This document shows, in pieces, positions 35,713-44,419 of a DNA stretch of 64,000 nucleotides. The DNA comes from Syntrophales bacterium (lineage in GTDB: Bacteria; Desulfobacterota; Syntrophia; Syntrophales; UBA8958): positions 62,001 through 126,000 of the forward strand of contig JAOAFE010000006.1 in assembly GCA_026416455.1 (NCBI GenBank), read 5' to 3'. The translations under genes were made by a program, and so were the position numbers. Below the pieces are notes generated by a model, which had not been told where the DNA came from, made no database searches, and worked only from the letters and a program-made list of their open reading frames with translations. Each line of letters opens with the position of its first letter. The first letter of the stretch is position 1.

Positions 35713-36564
35713 ATGGAAAAGTCGGATGTTCAGGTGGTTTGGATAGACGATTATGGCCGGCTAGAGAAAGCCGTTGACTCGATCATGCGTTGTTCTTTTG
35801 TCTCCGTCGATACGGAATACGATTCTTTTCATCATTTTCGTGAAAAGCTATGTCTCATTCAGCTTGCTACGGATCAAGGTTTTTATCTCATCGATCCCCT
35901 GGGTATAGAAGACCTTCGTCTCTTGGGCAAGATCTTTTCCCATCGTGGTATTCTCAAAATATTTCATGCCGGGGAAAACGATATCCGTTTGCTTAAGCGG
36001 GATTACGGATTTTTCGTCGACAACATCTTCGATACGGCGAAAGCAGCTTCCCTTCTGGGCGAAGAACGTTTATCTCTGCAGGGTTTGGTAAATAAATATC
36101 TCTCCGTGGCATTTGATAAAAAGAAATGCATCCGGCTTTCTCGCTGGGACAAGAGGCCTCTGTCAGACACACAGATAAAGTATGCCATCGAAGACGTGAA
36201 ATACTTATTCGACCTTTATCTTGTTTTGTACCGGGAACTCGTAAACAAGGGATGCCTAGAACAGGCGAAAGAGGCATTTGCAGAGGTGGCCCGCGTTGAT
36301 TGGCAAGCGAGGACTTTTAGACCGAATAAGTATGTGAAAATATCGGGGGCGGAAAATTTAACCGGGGCAGAGAGGAGAAGGCTGCGAGCCCTTTATGAGT
36401 GGCGTTACTTTCTGGCCGTTGACCTTGATGTGGCGCCGTTTATGATATTAACGGATCAGGAATTGGTAGCGGTAGCCAAAGGGGGAATTGAAGCCCTCCC
36501 TCCTAAGAAGCAAAGGCAGTGGGGCGAGGAGATAAAAAGAAGCGTTATCTATTTTCGGGATTGA
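35713..36564 (+). CDS. rnd: Ribonuclease D-like 3'-5' exonuclease
   Basis: A 283-residue DEDDy exonuclease. The acidic residues are in SVDTEYDSFH, IFHAGENDI and YAIEDVKYLFDLY, with the WDKRPLSDTQ motif typical of RNase D. A single HRDC-like helical region covers about 215-275 (LRALYEWRYFLA). It is shorter than E. coli RNase D, which has two HRDC domains. It trims tRNA precursors and other small RNAs. It starts one base after the alkylsulfatase stop and is 11 bases before the cysteine desulfurase. Confidence 0.88.
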   Translation: MEKSDVQVVWIDDYGRLEKAVDSIMRCSFVSVDTEYDSFHHFREKLCLIQLATDQGFYLIDPLGIEDLRLLGKIFSHRGILKIFHAGENDIRLLKRDYGFFVDNIFDTAKAASLLGEERLSLQGLVNKYLSVAFDKKKCIRLSRWDKRPLSDTQIKYAIEDVKYLFDLYLVLYRELVNKGCLEQAKEAFAEVARVDWQARTFRPNKYVKISGAENLTGAERRRLRALYEWRYFLAVDLDVAPFMILTDQELVAVAKGGIEALPPKKQRQWGEEIKRSVIYFRD

Positions 36565-36575
36565 AGGGAATACTC

Positions 36576-37718
36576 ATGGAAAGAATTTACGTAGATCATT
36601 GTGCCACCACCCCCGTCGACGCGGAGGTGATGGGCGAGATGATGCGTTTTTTCGGTAATTACTACGGGAACCCCGCAAGCGGTCATACTTTCGGTCGGGA
36701 GGCTAAACAGGCGATAGAGGTGGCAAGGCTAAGGGTGGCCGAATTAATTGGGGCGTCGCCACAGGAAATTATATTCACCAGTGGTGGCACGGAGGCGGAC
36801 AACCTCGCCATCTTGGGCGTAGCTCAGGCAGCACCCAAAGAAAAAAGGCATCTTGTGATCTCTGCGGTAGAACATCCGGCCGTCATGAATGCCTGTCGTT
36901 TTCTTGAGAGGTTCGATTACCGTGTTACCTTAGTTCCCGTGGATAAGGACGGTGTGATCGACCTTAAGTACTTGGAAGAGGTCCTCTCCGAGGATACCTG
37001 CCTGGTTAGTATCATACATGGGCAAAATGAAACAGGGGTAGTAAATCCCCTGAGATCTGTCTGTATTCTGGCCCATACCAGAGGTATCCCCGTTCATACG
37101 GATGCGGTGCAATCGGTAGGGAAAATACCCTTTGATGTACAGGACACGCCCGTCGATCTTTTATCCATTGCCGCTCATAAGATTTACGGACCGAAGGGGG
37201 CAGGTGCCCTCTACGTTAGAGCAGGTACCCCTCTCCTTCCTATTACTTTCGGCGGCGGTCAAGAGTTGGGTCTGAGGAATGGGACGGAGAACGTGCCGGG
37301 TATAGTAGGGTTGGGTTCCGCCTGCCGAAAAGCCAAAAGAGATCTCGCTCAGTTCATCCAACGAACAACTAGACTCCGAATCCTTCTGGAGGAGGGGATT
37401 ATGAATGCCTTCCCCCAGGCGATAATCAACGGGCAGAGCGCATCGCGACTTCCCCACGTAAGCTCCGTTTCCTTTCCGGGCATTTCCGGTCATAAACTTA
37501 TGCAGGAGATGGATAGAGCGGGTATCGCCATCTCAGCCGGGGCGGCTTGCCACACGGGAGAGGAAAGACCTTCGTACGTGCTCAAGGCGATGGGTATGCC
37601 CGATGAGTATGCACTGGGGACGGTGAGATTCAGTTTCGGCTGGATGAATGAGGAAACAGATGTAACCCGTATCCTCGAGGCCTTAGGCCGGGTCGTAAAA
37701 AAATCTCTTGACAAATAG
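36576..37718 (+). CDS. Cysteine desulfurase (NifS/IscS family)
   Basis: A 380-residue PLP enzyme that takes sulfur from cysteine for Fe-S clusters or tRNA thiolation. Recognised are YVDHCATTPVD at the start, SGGTEADNLAI, EHPAVMNAC, HTDAVQSVGKIP, Lys202 in AAHKIYGPKG (Schiff base) and the active-site loop AGAACHTGEERPSYVL with Cys325. No IscU or IscR gene is adjacent, so its main client is unclear. The ATG at 36576 fits the family start, though the open frame begins earlier inside rnd. The stop codon lies within the LexA operator. Confidence 0.92.
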   Translation: MERIYVDHCATTPVDAEVMGEMMRFFGNYYGNPASGHTFGREAKQAIEVARLRVAELIGASPQEIIFTSGGTEADNLAILGVAQAAPKEKRHLVISAVEHPAVMNACRFLERFDYRVTLVPVDKDGVIDLKYLEEVLSEDTCLVSIIHGQNETGVVNPLRSVCILAHTRGIPVHTDAVQSVGKIPFDVQDTPVDLLSIAAHKIYGPKGAGALYVRAGTPLLPITFGGGQELGLRNGTENVPGIVGLGSACRKAKRDLAQFIQRTTRLRILLEEGIMNAFPQAIINGQSASRLPHVSSVSFPGISGHKLMQEMDRAGIAISAGAACHTGEERPSYVLKAMGMPDEYALGTVRFSFGWMNEETDVTRILEALGRVVKKSLDK

Positions 37719-37736
37719 AACAAATGTTCTATATAC
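37708..37736 (+). promoter_or_regulatory. Promoter of lexA
   Basis: TTGACA (37708-37713) overlaps the end of the cysteine desulfurase gene. A weak -10 is TATATA (37730-37735, 16-base spacer) or TATACG (37732-37737, 18). The LexA box fills the spacer. Transcription would start only a few bases before the first LexA codons, so the mRNA may be leaderless. Confidence 0.6.
37715..37732. promoter_or_regulatory. LexA box (SOS operator), Gram-positive-like
   Basis: The perfect inverted repeat ATAGAAC-AAAT-GTTCTAT contains GAAC-N4-GTTC, the core of the Bacillus-type SOS box. It lies between the -35 and -10 of the lexA promoter, so LexA should repress itself. Confidence 0.75.
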
Positions 37737-37745
37737 GTGACCGTG

Positions 37746-38354
37746 ATGGAAAGACGGACGACCCAGACGGTGGCAAAGAAGATCGTAGATTTCTTTCGGT
37801 CCTCTCGGAGGCTTCCCACTTACGAGGAGATGCTCTCCCTTCTTGAAGTCCGCTCGAAGAGCGTGGTCCACTTTTGGGTGGAGAAGCTCGTGCGGGAAGG
37901 GACATTAAAGCGTGACGCCCGGGGGAGGCTATCCCTTGCCCCGCGCCTGTTGGGTGTGCCTATTGCGGGGGATGTGAGGGCCGGATTTCCTTCGCCTGCC
38001 GAAGAGGAGCTCTGCGATATTCTCTCCCTGGATGAGTACCTTATCAGTCGTCCCGAAGCTTCGTTCATTCTTCGTGTCACGGGCGATTCGATGATAGGCG
38101 AGGGCATCCGGGAAGGAGACCTAGTTATTGTTGAGCGGGGTAGGGTACCCATGAATGGTGATATTGTCATCGCCGAGGTGGATGGGGAGTGGACGATGAA
38201 GTTTTTCCGGAAAAGGGGTGAAAAGGTATTTCTGGAAGCGGCCAATTCTCGCTATCCTACGATCGAAGCCCGTCAGGAGCTTAGAATCGGAGGAGTAGTT
38301 ACGGCGGTAATCAGGAAGTACGATCGGGGGAGCCATGGGCGGGGGCGCCGCTAA
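37746..38354 (+). CDS. lexA: LexA-type SOS repressor
   Basis: A 202-residue repressor-protease. The N-terminal winged helix (about 1-65) has LPTYEEMLSLLEVRSKSVVHF and LVREGTLKRD. The self-cleavage bond is Ala79-Gly80 in DVRAGFP, and the S24 catalytic dyad is Ser115 (TGDSMIGEGI) and Lys152 (EWTMKFF), 37 residues apart as in E. coli LexA. On DNA damage RecA should trigger cleavage. ATG at 37746 chosen; a GTG nine bases upstream is possible, and no ribosome site is visible. The small membrane-protein gene overlaps its end. Confidence 0.9.
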   Translation: MERRTTQTVAKKIVDFFRSSRRLPTYEEMLSLLEVRSKSVVHFWVEKLVREGTLKRDARGRLSLAPRLLGVPIAGDVRAGFPSPAEEELCDILSLDEYLISRPEASFILRVTGDSMIGEGIREGDLVIVERGRVPMNGDIVIAEVDGEWTMKFFRKRGEKVFLEAANSRYPTIEARQELRIGGVVTAVIRKYDRGSHGRGRR

Positions 38355-38505
38355 ACGCCGGTTTTCCAGGTGGGTAGAGGAATCCGACTGGGATCGGTCG
38401 GTCGAACGATGGGAGGGTTTTTTCAATATCTTGGCCCTGATCTTCGTTTTCTTTTGTCTCTTCGTCGTGATTCTGCCTCTCGTGTTTTTTCGTGTCTTCC
38501 GTTGA
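38335..38505 (+). CDS. Small membrane protein (56 residues) overlapping lexA
   Basis: An ATG at 38335, with GGGGGAG seven bases upstream, opens a 56-residue frame inside the last 20 bases of lexA. The N-terminal half is basic and tryptophan-rich (KRRFSRWVEESDWDRSVERW); the second half is one hydrophobic helix (ILALIFVFFCLFVVILPLVFF) with a basic end. No homologue is recognised. Placement after lexA suggests damage-induced expression, as for small membrane SOS proteins that halt division, but that is inference. Confidence 0.6.
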   Translation: MGGGAAKRRFSRWVEESDWDRSVERWEGFFNILALIFVFFCLFVVILPLVFFRVFR

Positions 38506-38539
38506 AATCTGCCCCTAATCGTGGTAGCTCTCAATCGTC

Positions 38540-39790
38540 ATGAAGATAGAAATCCCTTGGGGCGAAAAAGTAGAAACGGTTACCATACCCGCCGATTGGC
38601 AGGTAGAGGTCATCTCTCCCCGCGAGGTTTCCGCCAAAGACCCTGCAGTCGAAATTATAAAGGCCTTGGACGCTCCCGTCGGGGCGCCACCCTTTTCCGC
38701 ATTTATTGCCCCTTCTGTTCGTCCCTGTCTTGTCGTCAACGATGCAACCCGTCCCACCCCGACGGCCGACGTGCTTCGATGTATTCGTCCCGCACTCACG
38801 GGAAAGGACGTGAAGATTCTCGTTGCCACGGGATCACACCGAGCCCCGACAGAGGAAGAGTACCGCTTTATATTTCGTGATCTCTACGATTGGGCAAAAG
38901 AAAAGGTCGTCGTTCATGATGCGAAAAGGAGTGCCTGTCGCTTCTTAGGGAAAACGAGGTTCGGTAACGACATCCACCTCAATGCCCACCTTTGGACAGC
39001 GGATTCCATAATTCCTATCGGGAGTGTTGAGCCTCATTACTTCGCCGGATATACGGGGGGTAGAAAGTCTCTCATGCCTGGAGTGGCCAGTTATGAAAGT
39101 ATTCAGGCTAATCATCGTCTCGCCATTTCGCCTGATTCCAAATTACTTGTCTTGGAAGGGAATCCCGTTGCCGAGGACCTGAACGATGCCGAGGAGCTCA
39201 TGCTCGATACATTCAATATTTTTTCCATCATGACCGTCCTCGATGGGGTAGGTCAACTCTATGCCGCCCGTGCCGGGCACCTGAAGAAGGCCTTCCGAAG
39301 TCTTTTACCTTTGGCGGATGAAGTGTTTGTGGTGCCGATTAGAGATTTAGCGGATGTGATCGTCACCGTGGCCCGAGAACCTTTAGATATAGATCTCTAC
39401 CAGTCCCAAAAGGCGTTAGAGAACGTGAGAGATGCCCTGAAACCAGACGGTGTCCTCATTCTCGTTTCCGCCTGTAGAAGCGGGGTCGGTTCGGAGGCGT
39501 TTCTCGAGCTTCTTGCCTCGGAGGAAACTCCCGAGGCGGTGGTAAGAAGGCTCACGGAGGATTATCGTTTAGGTTATCATAAGGCAGGCAAAATGGCGGA
39601 ACTCGCCATGAGGTGTCATCTGTGGGCAGTCACACCCTTAGCGGAAGAAACGATACGAAAGGCTAAAATGAGACCGATAGGAAGCGTAAGTCAAGCCTTG
39701 AAGGAAGCGGCCAGGCTTAAAGGTCCAGGTACCCGCTTGCTCGTCTTCATGGACGGCGGCATGACTGTCCCTCGTCTGGAGGCAAAGTAA
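38540..39790 (+). CDS. larA: LarA-family nickel-pincer racemase
   Basis: A 416-residue protein of the lactate-racemase (DUF2088) family. Residues equivalent to those of Lactobacillus LarA keep a constant 8-residue offset: His100 in TGSHR, His166 in EPHYFAGYTGG, the pincer-anchoring Lys176 in GRKSLMPGV and His192. All catalytic and cofactor positions are thus conserved, so 2-hydroxyacid racemisation is plausible, though many relatives act on other substrates. The cofactor genes larB, larC and larE are not in this window. It is coupled to a DUF362 gene one base downstream. Confidence 0.88.
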   Translation: MKIEIPWGEKVETVTIPADWQVEVISPREVSAKDPAVEIIKALDAPVGAPPFSAFIAPSVRPCLVVNDATRPTPTADVLRCIRPALTGKDVKILVATGSHRAPTEEEYRFIFRDLYDWAKEKVVVHDAKRSACRFLGKTRFGNDIHLNAHLWTADSIIPIGSVEPHYFAGYTGGRKSLMPGVASYESIQANHRLAISPDSKLLVLEGNPVAEDLNDAEELMLDTFNIFSIMTVLDGVGQLYAARAGHLKKAFRSLLPLADEVFVVPIRDLADVIVTVAREPLDIDLYQSQKALENVRDALKPDGVLILVSACRSGVGSEAFLELLASEETPEAVVRRLTEDYRLGYHKAGKMAELAMRCHLWAVTPLAEETIRKAKMRPIGSVSQALKEAARLKGPGTRLLVFMDGGMTVPRLEAK

Positions 39791-39791
39791 A

Positions 39792-40871
39792 GTGAGAGAA
39801 AGCCGAGTTCTTATTTGTGCCGCTTCTTACGATCACTTAAAAGAAGCTGTGGATAGCGCCTTCCAACTTTTTTCGCCAGACTTGGAAGGGAAAAAGGTCC
39901 TCATCAAACCCAACGTTTTGAGGGATGCGCGACCCGAGGAGGGAATTACGACTCACCCCGCCGTCCTCAAGGCGGTGGTAGAAAAGGTCATTTCCTATCG
40001 ACCGACCGCCCTTTGGGTGGGAGATAACCCCGGCCTCTTGGGTTACGGCATGAACGAATTCTGTTTTGCCCGCGCGGGACTCGTGGAAGCGGCATGTGGC
40101 TTCTATACCAATATAGGAATCGAAGCCGTCGAAGTTCCCTTTCATCTTGGTTCTATAGAAAAAATCAGTATATCCCGAGCCGTTATAGAAGCGGATGTGG
40201 TAATAAGCCTGCCGAAATTCAAAACCCACGGCCTTACATTGCTGACGGGGGCGGTTAAGAATAGCTACGGTATTATCCCCGGTGCACAGAAGGCGACCTT
40301 GCATCGTCTGGCCGGAAGTTCAGAAAGATTCCAGGAGGTTCTAGTCGAGGTCTTCCGCTTGCGGCCACCTGATTTTTTCATCGTCGATGCCATCGTGGGG
40401 ATGGAAGGTAACGGACCTGCTTCCACAGAACTCCGAGACATTGGTCTTATCCTCGCTTCGGATGATGCCATGGCCTTAGATGCGGTTATCGCCTATATGA
40501 TGGGTTTAGAACCCACTTCTCTTAGGACCCTCACCTACGGTCATGAAGGCGGCTTGGGGGAAATAGCTCTGGAAAAAATTAGTATTATAGGAGACCTCCG
40601 GAGGATTCCTAATTTTAAGCTTCCTCCACGGGCAGGTGACATAACTGGGCGAGATGAACGTATTCGCGAGCTCATGAGGAAGAGGGTTAAAGAAAGGCCT
40701 TCTGTGAATCATGAACTATGCTCGCGTTGCGGGACCTGCGTTGCCCAATGTCCTGCCCACGCCCTCGAGATGATTATGGGAGGTTATCCCACCTTACCGA
40801 ATCTTGACAGATGCATAGCTTGCTTTTGTTGCCAGGAGTTGTGCCCCGAAAAGGCCATCACCCTTCAGTGA
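39792..40871 (+). CDS. DUF362 protein with two 4Fe-4S clusters
   Basis: A 359-residue protein starting with GTG. The DUF362 part (about 1-280) has VLIKPNVL, SLPKFKTHGLTLLTGAVKNSYG and a DAIVGMEGNGP motif. The C-terminus is a bacterial ferredoxin with CSRCGTCVAQCPAHAL and CIACFCCQELCPEKAI. Family function is unknown, but members are common in anaerobes and near metal or cofactor pathways. One base separates it from the larA stop, suggesting a shared reaction or regulation. Its end overlaps the convergent thioesterase by 14 bases. Confidence 0.85.
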   Translation: MRESRVLICAASYDHLKEAVDSAFQLFSPDLEGKKVLIKPNVLRDARPEEGITTHPAVLKAVVEKVISYRPTALWVGDNPGLLGYGMNEFCFARAGLVEAACGFYTNIGIEAVEVPFHLGSIEKISISRAVIEADVVISLPKFKTHGLTLLTGAVKNSYGIIPGAQKATLHRLAGSSERFQEVLVEVFRLRPPDFFIVDAIVGMEGNGPASTELRDIGLILASDDAMALDAVIAYMMGLEPTSLRTLTYGHEGGLGEIALEKISIIGDLRRIPNFKLPPRAGDITGRDERIRELMRKRVKERPSVNHELCSRCGTCVAQCPAHALEMIMGGYPTLPNLDRCIACFCCQELCPEKAITLQ

Positions 40872-41295
40872 TAAAGGGAAGAGGCTTCCCCGTTCGGTAA
40901 ACGAGGGCCTGGCAAGAGGCGATTAGTTCTCCTTTCACGTCTTTGACCGTTATACTGTAGGCCGCCGTACGGCGGGTTGAAGCCGTTTCCTTAGCCTCTG
41001 CGATGAGGCGACAGCCCTGTTCGGGTGCGCGGTGGTAGGTTACGTTCACGTTCAGGGCGACGGACATGATACCGTGCGAATTCGATGCCGCCTGAAAGGC
41101 TTCGTCTATTAATGCGTAGATGGCTCCCCCGTGAGCTAGACCAAAGATATTTTCCATATCCCGAGAAAAAACCATCTCTATTTTCGCATAACCTGTTTCG
41201 ATGGCTTTTAGTTGTAGGTTGAATTTTCTCGCGAAGGGCTCCTCTTTTATTTTTTCCTTTAGGGTTTCAAAGATATCGGTCAATTTTCCCTCCAT
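40858..41295 (-). CDS. PaaI-type hotdog thioesterase
   Basis: A 145-residue hotdog-fold protein. The helix motif GLAHGGAIYALIDEAFQAA carries the usual HGG and Asp/Glu catalytic residues, followed by NVTYHRAPEQG, the substrate-side strand. It is expected to hydrolyse an acyl-CoA, perhaps a short or aromatic one. It lies six bases downstream of the biotin carboxylase gene on the same strand and is probably co-expressed with it. Confidence 0.88.
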   Translation of the reverse strand: MEGKLTDIFETLKEKIKEEPFARKFNLQLKAIETGYAKIEMVFSRDMENIFGLAHGGAIYALIDEAFQAASNSHGIMSVALNVNVTYHRAPEQGCRLIAEAKETASTRRTAAYSITVKDVKGELIASCQALVYRTGKPLPFITEG

Positions 41296-41301
41296 CGCCG
41301 T

Positions 41302-42687
41302 TTATCGCGCCCTTATCTTGTGCCACAGGTTTTCCGTATTAGCAAGGTCGGTGGTGTAATCCCCTCGTAAAAAGGATTCCTCTTCGAGGGCGACCAGATG
41401 AAAAGGTACGGTCGTCTTGGGACCTTCGAGCGTCAATTCCTGTAGGGCTCTCTTCATTCGGGAGATGGCCTCCAATCGCTCTTTTCCAAAGCTGATCACC
41501 TTCATAATGAGGGAGTCGTAATAATAAGGTATGCTATAGCCTTCATAGATCCCTTCATCCACGCGGATGCCAGGTCCATGAGGTAAATGGAGCTTCGTGA
41601 TTTTCCCCGGCGAGGGGAGGAAATTGCGCCTTGCATCTTCAGCATTTATACGACACTCAAGAGCGTGTCCGAGGAATTTTATTTCGTCCTGACCGATGGC
41701 TAATTCTTCTCCCTGGGCGATGCGAATCTGCTCTTTGACGATGTCGATACCTGTGATTGCCTCTGTAATTCCGTGCTCTACCTGGAGGCGACAGTTTATC
41801 TCGTTAAAATAGAACTTTCTCTCCTCCGGCAGATAGAAAAATTCTACTGTCAACGCTCCCACATATTCCAACGCAAGGGCAACATCGATGGCGGCGGCCC
41901 CCATTTTCATGCGCCAGAAGGGTGTCATAAGGGGGCAAGGGGCTTCCTCTATGAGCTTCTGGAATCTCCTCTGTATGGAACAGTCCCGTTCGCCTAAATG
42001 AATCACATTCCCATGACGGTCGGCTAACACCTGGAACTCAATATGTTTCACATTATCGATGAATTTTTCGATGTAAAAATAAGAGGTGCCGAAGGCGCTC
42101 TTGCCGCGGCGTTCGGTTTTTTCAATTGAAGTGACCAGTTCCTTGTCGTTATTTACCTTCATGATGCCAATACCGCCACCTCCACCTGAAGGCTTCACGA
42201 TTACGGGGTAGCCTAAGGCGGAGGCAATTTCCCTGGCCTTGTCTATCTCTTTGGGGGAGCCGTCTTTTACGGCTTCGTCAAAGCCGGGGGTTACGGGAAT
42301 GTTAATCATTCTCATCAACTCTCTGGCCCGGTTTTTGGGTTTGGCCTTGGCCATGCAATGACTGGGGGGGCCGATGAACACGATGCCTTCCGATTCACAT
42401 TTTTCCGCCAGCGCAGGATTTTCGGCGAGAAAACCATAGCCTGGATGGATGGCCTCAGCCTCTATTCTTTTGGCAACGTCTATAATCTTGTCTATACACA
42501 GATAACTTGCCTCGGCCGGTGCAGGTCCTATCTCATAACTTTCATCGGCGAGTTTTACGTGTAAGGAGTCATGGTCTGCATCGGAAAAGACAACGGCACT
42601 TTTTATCCCCATTTCCCGGCAGGCCCGGATGATGCGAACGGCAATTTCACCCCGATTGGCAATCAAGATCTTGTTAAATTTTCCCAT
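41302..42687 (-). CDS. accC: Biotin carboxylase (AccC family)
   Basis: A 461-residue ATP-grasp enzyme that carboxylates biotin on its carrier protein. N-terminal IANRGEIAVRIIRACREMGI, central VKPSGGGGGIGIMKV (glycine loop), GERDCSIQRRFQKLIEEAP and EVNEINCRLQVEHGITE-like region (YFNEINCRLQVEH) are the classic signatures. No biotin carrier or carboxyltransferase is adjacent; a carboxyltransferase lies at 58785 and could be a partner. It may serve acetyl-CoA, propionyl-CoA or pyruvate carboxylase. ATG at 42687 with GGGAGG upstream. Confidence 0.92.
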   Translation of the reverse strand: MGKFNKILIANRGEIAVRIIRACREMGIKSAVVFSDADHDSLHVKLADESYEIGPAPAEASYLCIDKIIDVAKRIEAEAIHPGYGFLAENPALAEKCESEGIVFIGPPSHCMAKAKPKNRARELMRMINIPVTPGFDEAVKDGSPKEIDKAREIASALGYPVIVKPSGGGGGIGIMKVNNDKELVTSIEKTERRGKSAFGTSYFYIEKFIDNVKHIEFQVLADRHGNVIHLGERDCSIQRRFQKLIEEAPCPLMTPFWRMKMGAAAIDVALALEYVGALTVEFFYLPEERKFYFNEINCRLQVEHGITEAITGIDIVKEQIRIAQGEELAIGQDEIKFLGHALECRINAEDARRNFLPSPGKITKLHLPHGPGIRVDEGIYEGYSIPYYYDSLIMKVISFGKERLEAISRMKRALQELTLEGPKTTVPFHLVALEEESFLRGDYTTDLANTENLWHKIRAR

Positions 42688-42837
42688 AAGGTCAACCTCC
42701 CGCGAACATAAGTCACATGGCCCATATAGCAAAAAGAGGGCCTCCTTGTATCTAATTGAAAATGCTTGTGATTGCCTTAATGGAGGAGAAGAAATCGTAA
42801 AATTGAATTCTCAGGTTTGAGAAAAAGTTTACACACC
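42688..42837. other. Gap between accC and ppcA
   Basis: This 150-base stretch has no gene I can support. A 5-base hairpin TCTCA/TGAGA lies near 42812, too weak to call a terminator. AccC may have its own promoter here but I cannot place one confidently. Confidence 0.4.
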
Positions 42838-44292
42838 CTACCCGAGGAATCTCCTTCTACTGGCGGCAAGCAGGATGGCGTCTTTTAAATCCGCCGATGA
42901 ATTTTCGTTTAGTAATTTGGCTATTCTCGTCGTGATTTCTTGGTGTCCCAGATCTGGCTCTGATTCGATCCCAATTCTTTCGAGGGCGTCCTTGATCGGC
43001 TTGGGGATAAAGGGAGAGGTGGGGTTGTAGTACCGTAGGGCATCTCGCAGGTCATTTTCCAAATTGATGTAGGCGGATTTAAGGAAAGAGACGTCCTCGT
43101 CCGAAAGGGCATTGAGGCCGAGAAGTTCGGGTGGTAAGCCAATGGAGTAGAGGGCGGCGACAAACGTAATCACCCGGGGGAGACTGATACCGTCTACCTC
43201 GCGGGCATAGCCGAAGAGACCCACATGGAGTTTTCTCTTCCTCCTTCGAGGGACATGTACGGCTATTGCGTTGATAATGGGGGCGAGATCAGAAATTTGC
43301 TCTCGATATTTTGACCAGTATCTATTGATCAGCTCGAGGCATCTCTCTTCGTCTATCTGTTGGGGCTTATCTGTTTGTCTTGTTCGGAGGTAAGAAATGG
43401 CGGAAATGGCTTCATCCAATGAGTGGTCGTACTTGAAGGCCGATTGAATAGTAAAGGTATGAACACTGGGATACTCGGCTACCACGCTCTTCACCGTCGA
43501 TGGGCGTAGGTTGCCACGGAAGGGAGCACTGCCTACGCCGAGAATAGGATACAGCATAATATTCCGTTCCTCCGAAAGGCGGTTGATTCTTTGGAGGGCA
43601 ATTTTGTTTAGGAGAACGGCGCTGATGAGCCCATAGTTCATGGCCGGATCAGAACGGGCGATAAAAACCCTCTGCTCGTAAATGGGCTTGTTTTTTACAT
43701 AATCCCAGGTCATTTTGTGGGCATTGAGCATCGAGGGCATATCTTCGAAGAGAGGTATAACGTTGATTCGATCCGGCTTGAATTCACCGATCCATTCGGC
43801 GATAGTAATGTCCCCTTCGTAAAAGGGTAAGTTTCCTTTACCGACGACAAAATCTGTGTAATATCTATAGACGCGGTCTAAACAGGCGGAGGAAGCCGTC
43901 ATCGGGAGTATCACCTCGAAAATGGGGGGGAGATCACATTTATAGAAGAGACAGGCTGCATCGAATGAACGGGGTATGCTTTCTAGGGTCTCGAGGAGTA
44001 CTTTTGCTTCTGCCTTTTCCACCGCCGGATTGGGTACTCTTAACGTGAGGAAGACGTCTCGGCCAAGAACTTTTTCCCTAAAAAAGGGCTCGTATCGAGT
44101 TAGCAACTTTTTCACGACAAAGGCATCAACCTCTTTGCCCTCACAGTCCCACATCTGTTCATCGCACCCCAGATGGGAGAATGCATAGTAGGCTTCTTGA
44201 ATTTCGTCTTCCCCACCCAGCTCGTGGTCCTCGGCAAAAAAAGGAATATTCACGTTATCGGGATGTTGGGTACTCATACATTTAGGAATCAT
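42838..44292 (-). CDS. ppcA: Phosphoenolpyruvate carboxylase, archaeal type
   Basis: Makes oxaloacetate from PEP and bicarbonate. It is 484 residues, half the size of the usual bacterial enzyme, and begins with CMSTQHPDNVNIP, the hallmark of archaeal-type PEPC (TIGR02751). Other core parts are DEQMWDCEGKEVD, LTLRVPNP, and GVGSAPFRGNLRP, where Arg and Gly contact PEP. The allosteric and regulatory sections of the plant/E. coli form are missing. It is divergent from cimA. Bacterial copies are sporadic, so horizontal transfer is possible. GAAGGAAG precedes the start. Confidence 0.92.
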   Translation of the reverse strand: MIPKCMSTQHPDNVNIPFFAEDHELGGEDEIQEAYYAFSHLGCDEQMWDCEGKEVDAFVVKKLLTRYEPFFREKVLGRDVFLTLRVPNPAVEKAEAKVLLETLESIPRSFDAACLFYKCDLPPIFEVILPMTASSACLDRVYRYYTDFVVGKGNLPFYEGDITIAEWIGEFKPDRINVIPLFEDMPSMLNAHKMTWDYVKNKPIYEQRVFIARSDPAMNYGLISAVLLNKIALQRINRLSEERNIMLYPILGVGSAPFRGNLRPSTVKSVVAEYPSVHTFTIQSAFKYDHSLDEAISAISYLRTRQTDKPQQIDEERCLELINRYWSKYREQISDLAPIINAIAVHVPRRRKRKLHVGLFGYAREVDGISLPRVITFVAALYSIGLPPELLGLNALSDEDVSFLKSAYINLENDLRDALRYYNPTSPFIPKPIKDALERIGIESEPDLGHQEITTRIAKLLNENSSADLKDAILLAASRRRFLG

Positions 44293-44369
44293 AATGTCAC
44301 TTCCTTCTATCTCATTTAACCCTTAATCTAGGAGCAGGATGAGCTTTTGTCAAATTCCGAAAAAATGAA

Positions 44370-44397
44370 TTGACATAGAGGCTTGTTATTGTATATT
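44370..44397 (+). promoter_or_regulatory. Promoter of the cimA attenuated transcript
   Basis: Perfect TTGACA (44370-44375), a 16-base spacer and TATATT (44392-44397). Transcription should begin near 44404, about 16 bases before the leader peptide. Confidence 0.75.
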
Positions 44398-44419
44398 TAG
44401 ATAGAGAGGACAAAGAAAG

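Noticed and set aside
42806-42825. Hairpin TCTCA/TGAGA as ppcA terminator
   Set aside because: Only five pairs and no convincing U-tract on the coding strand.
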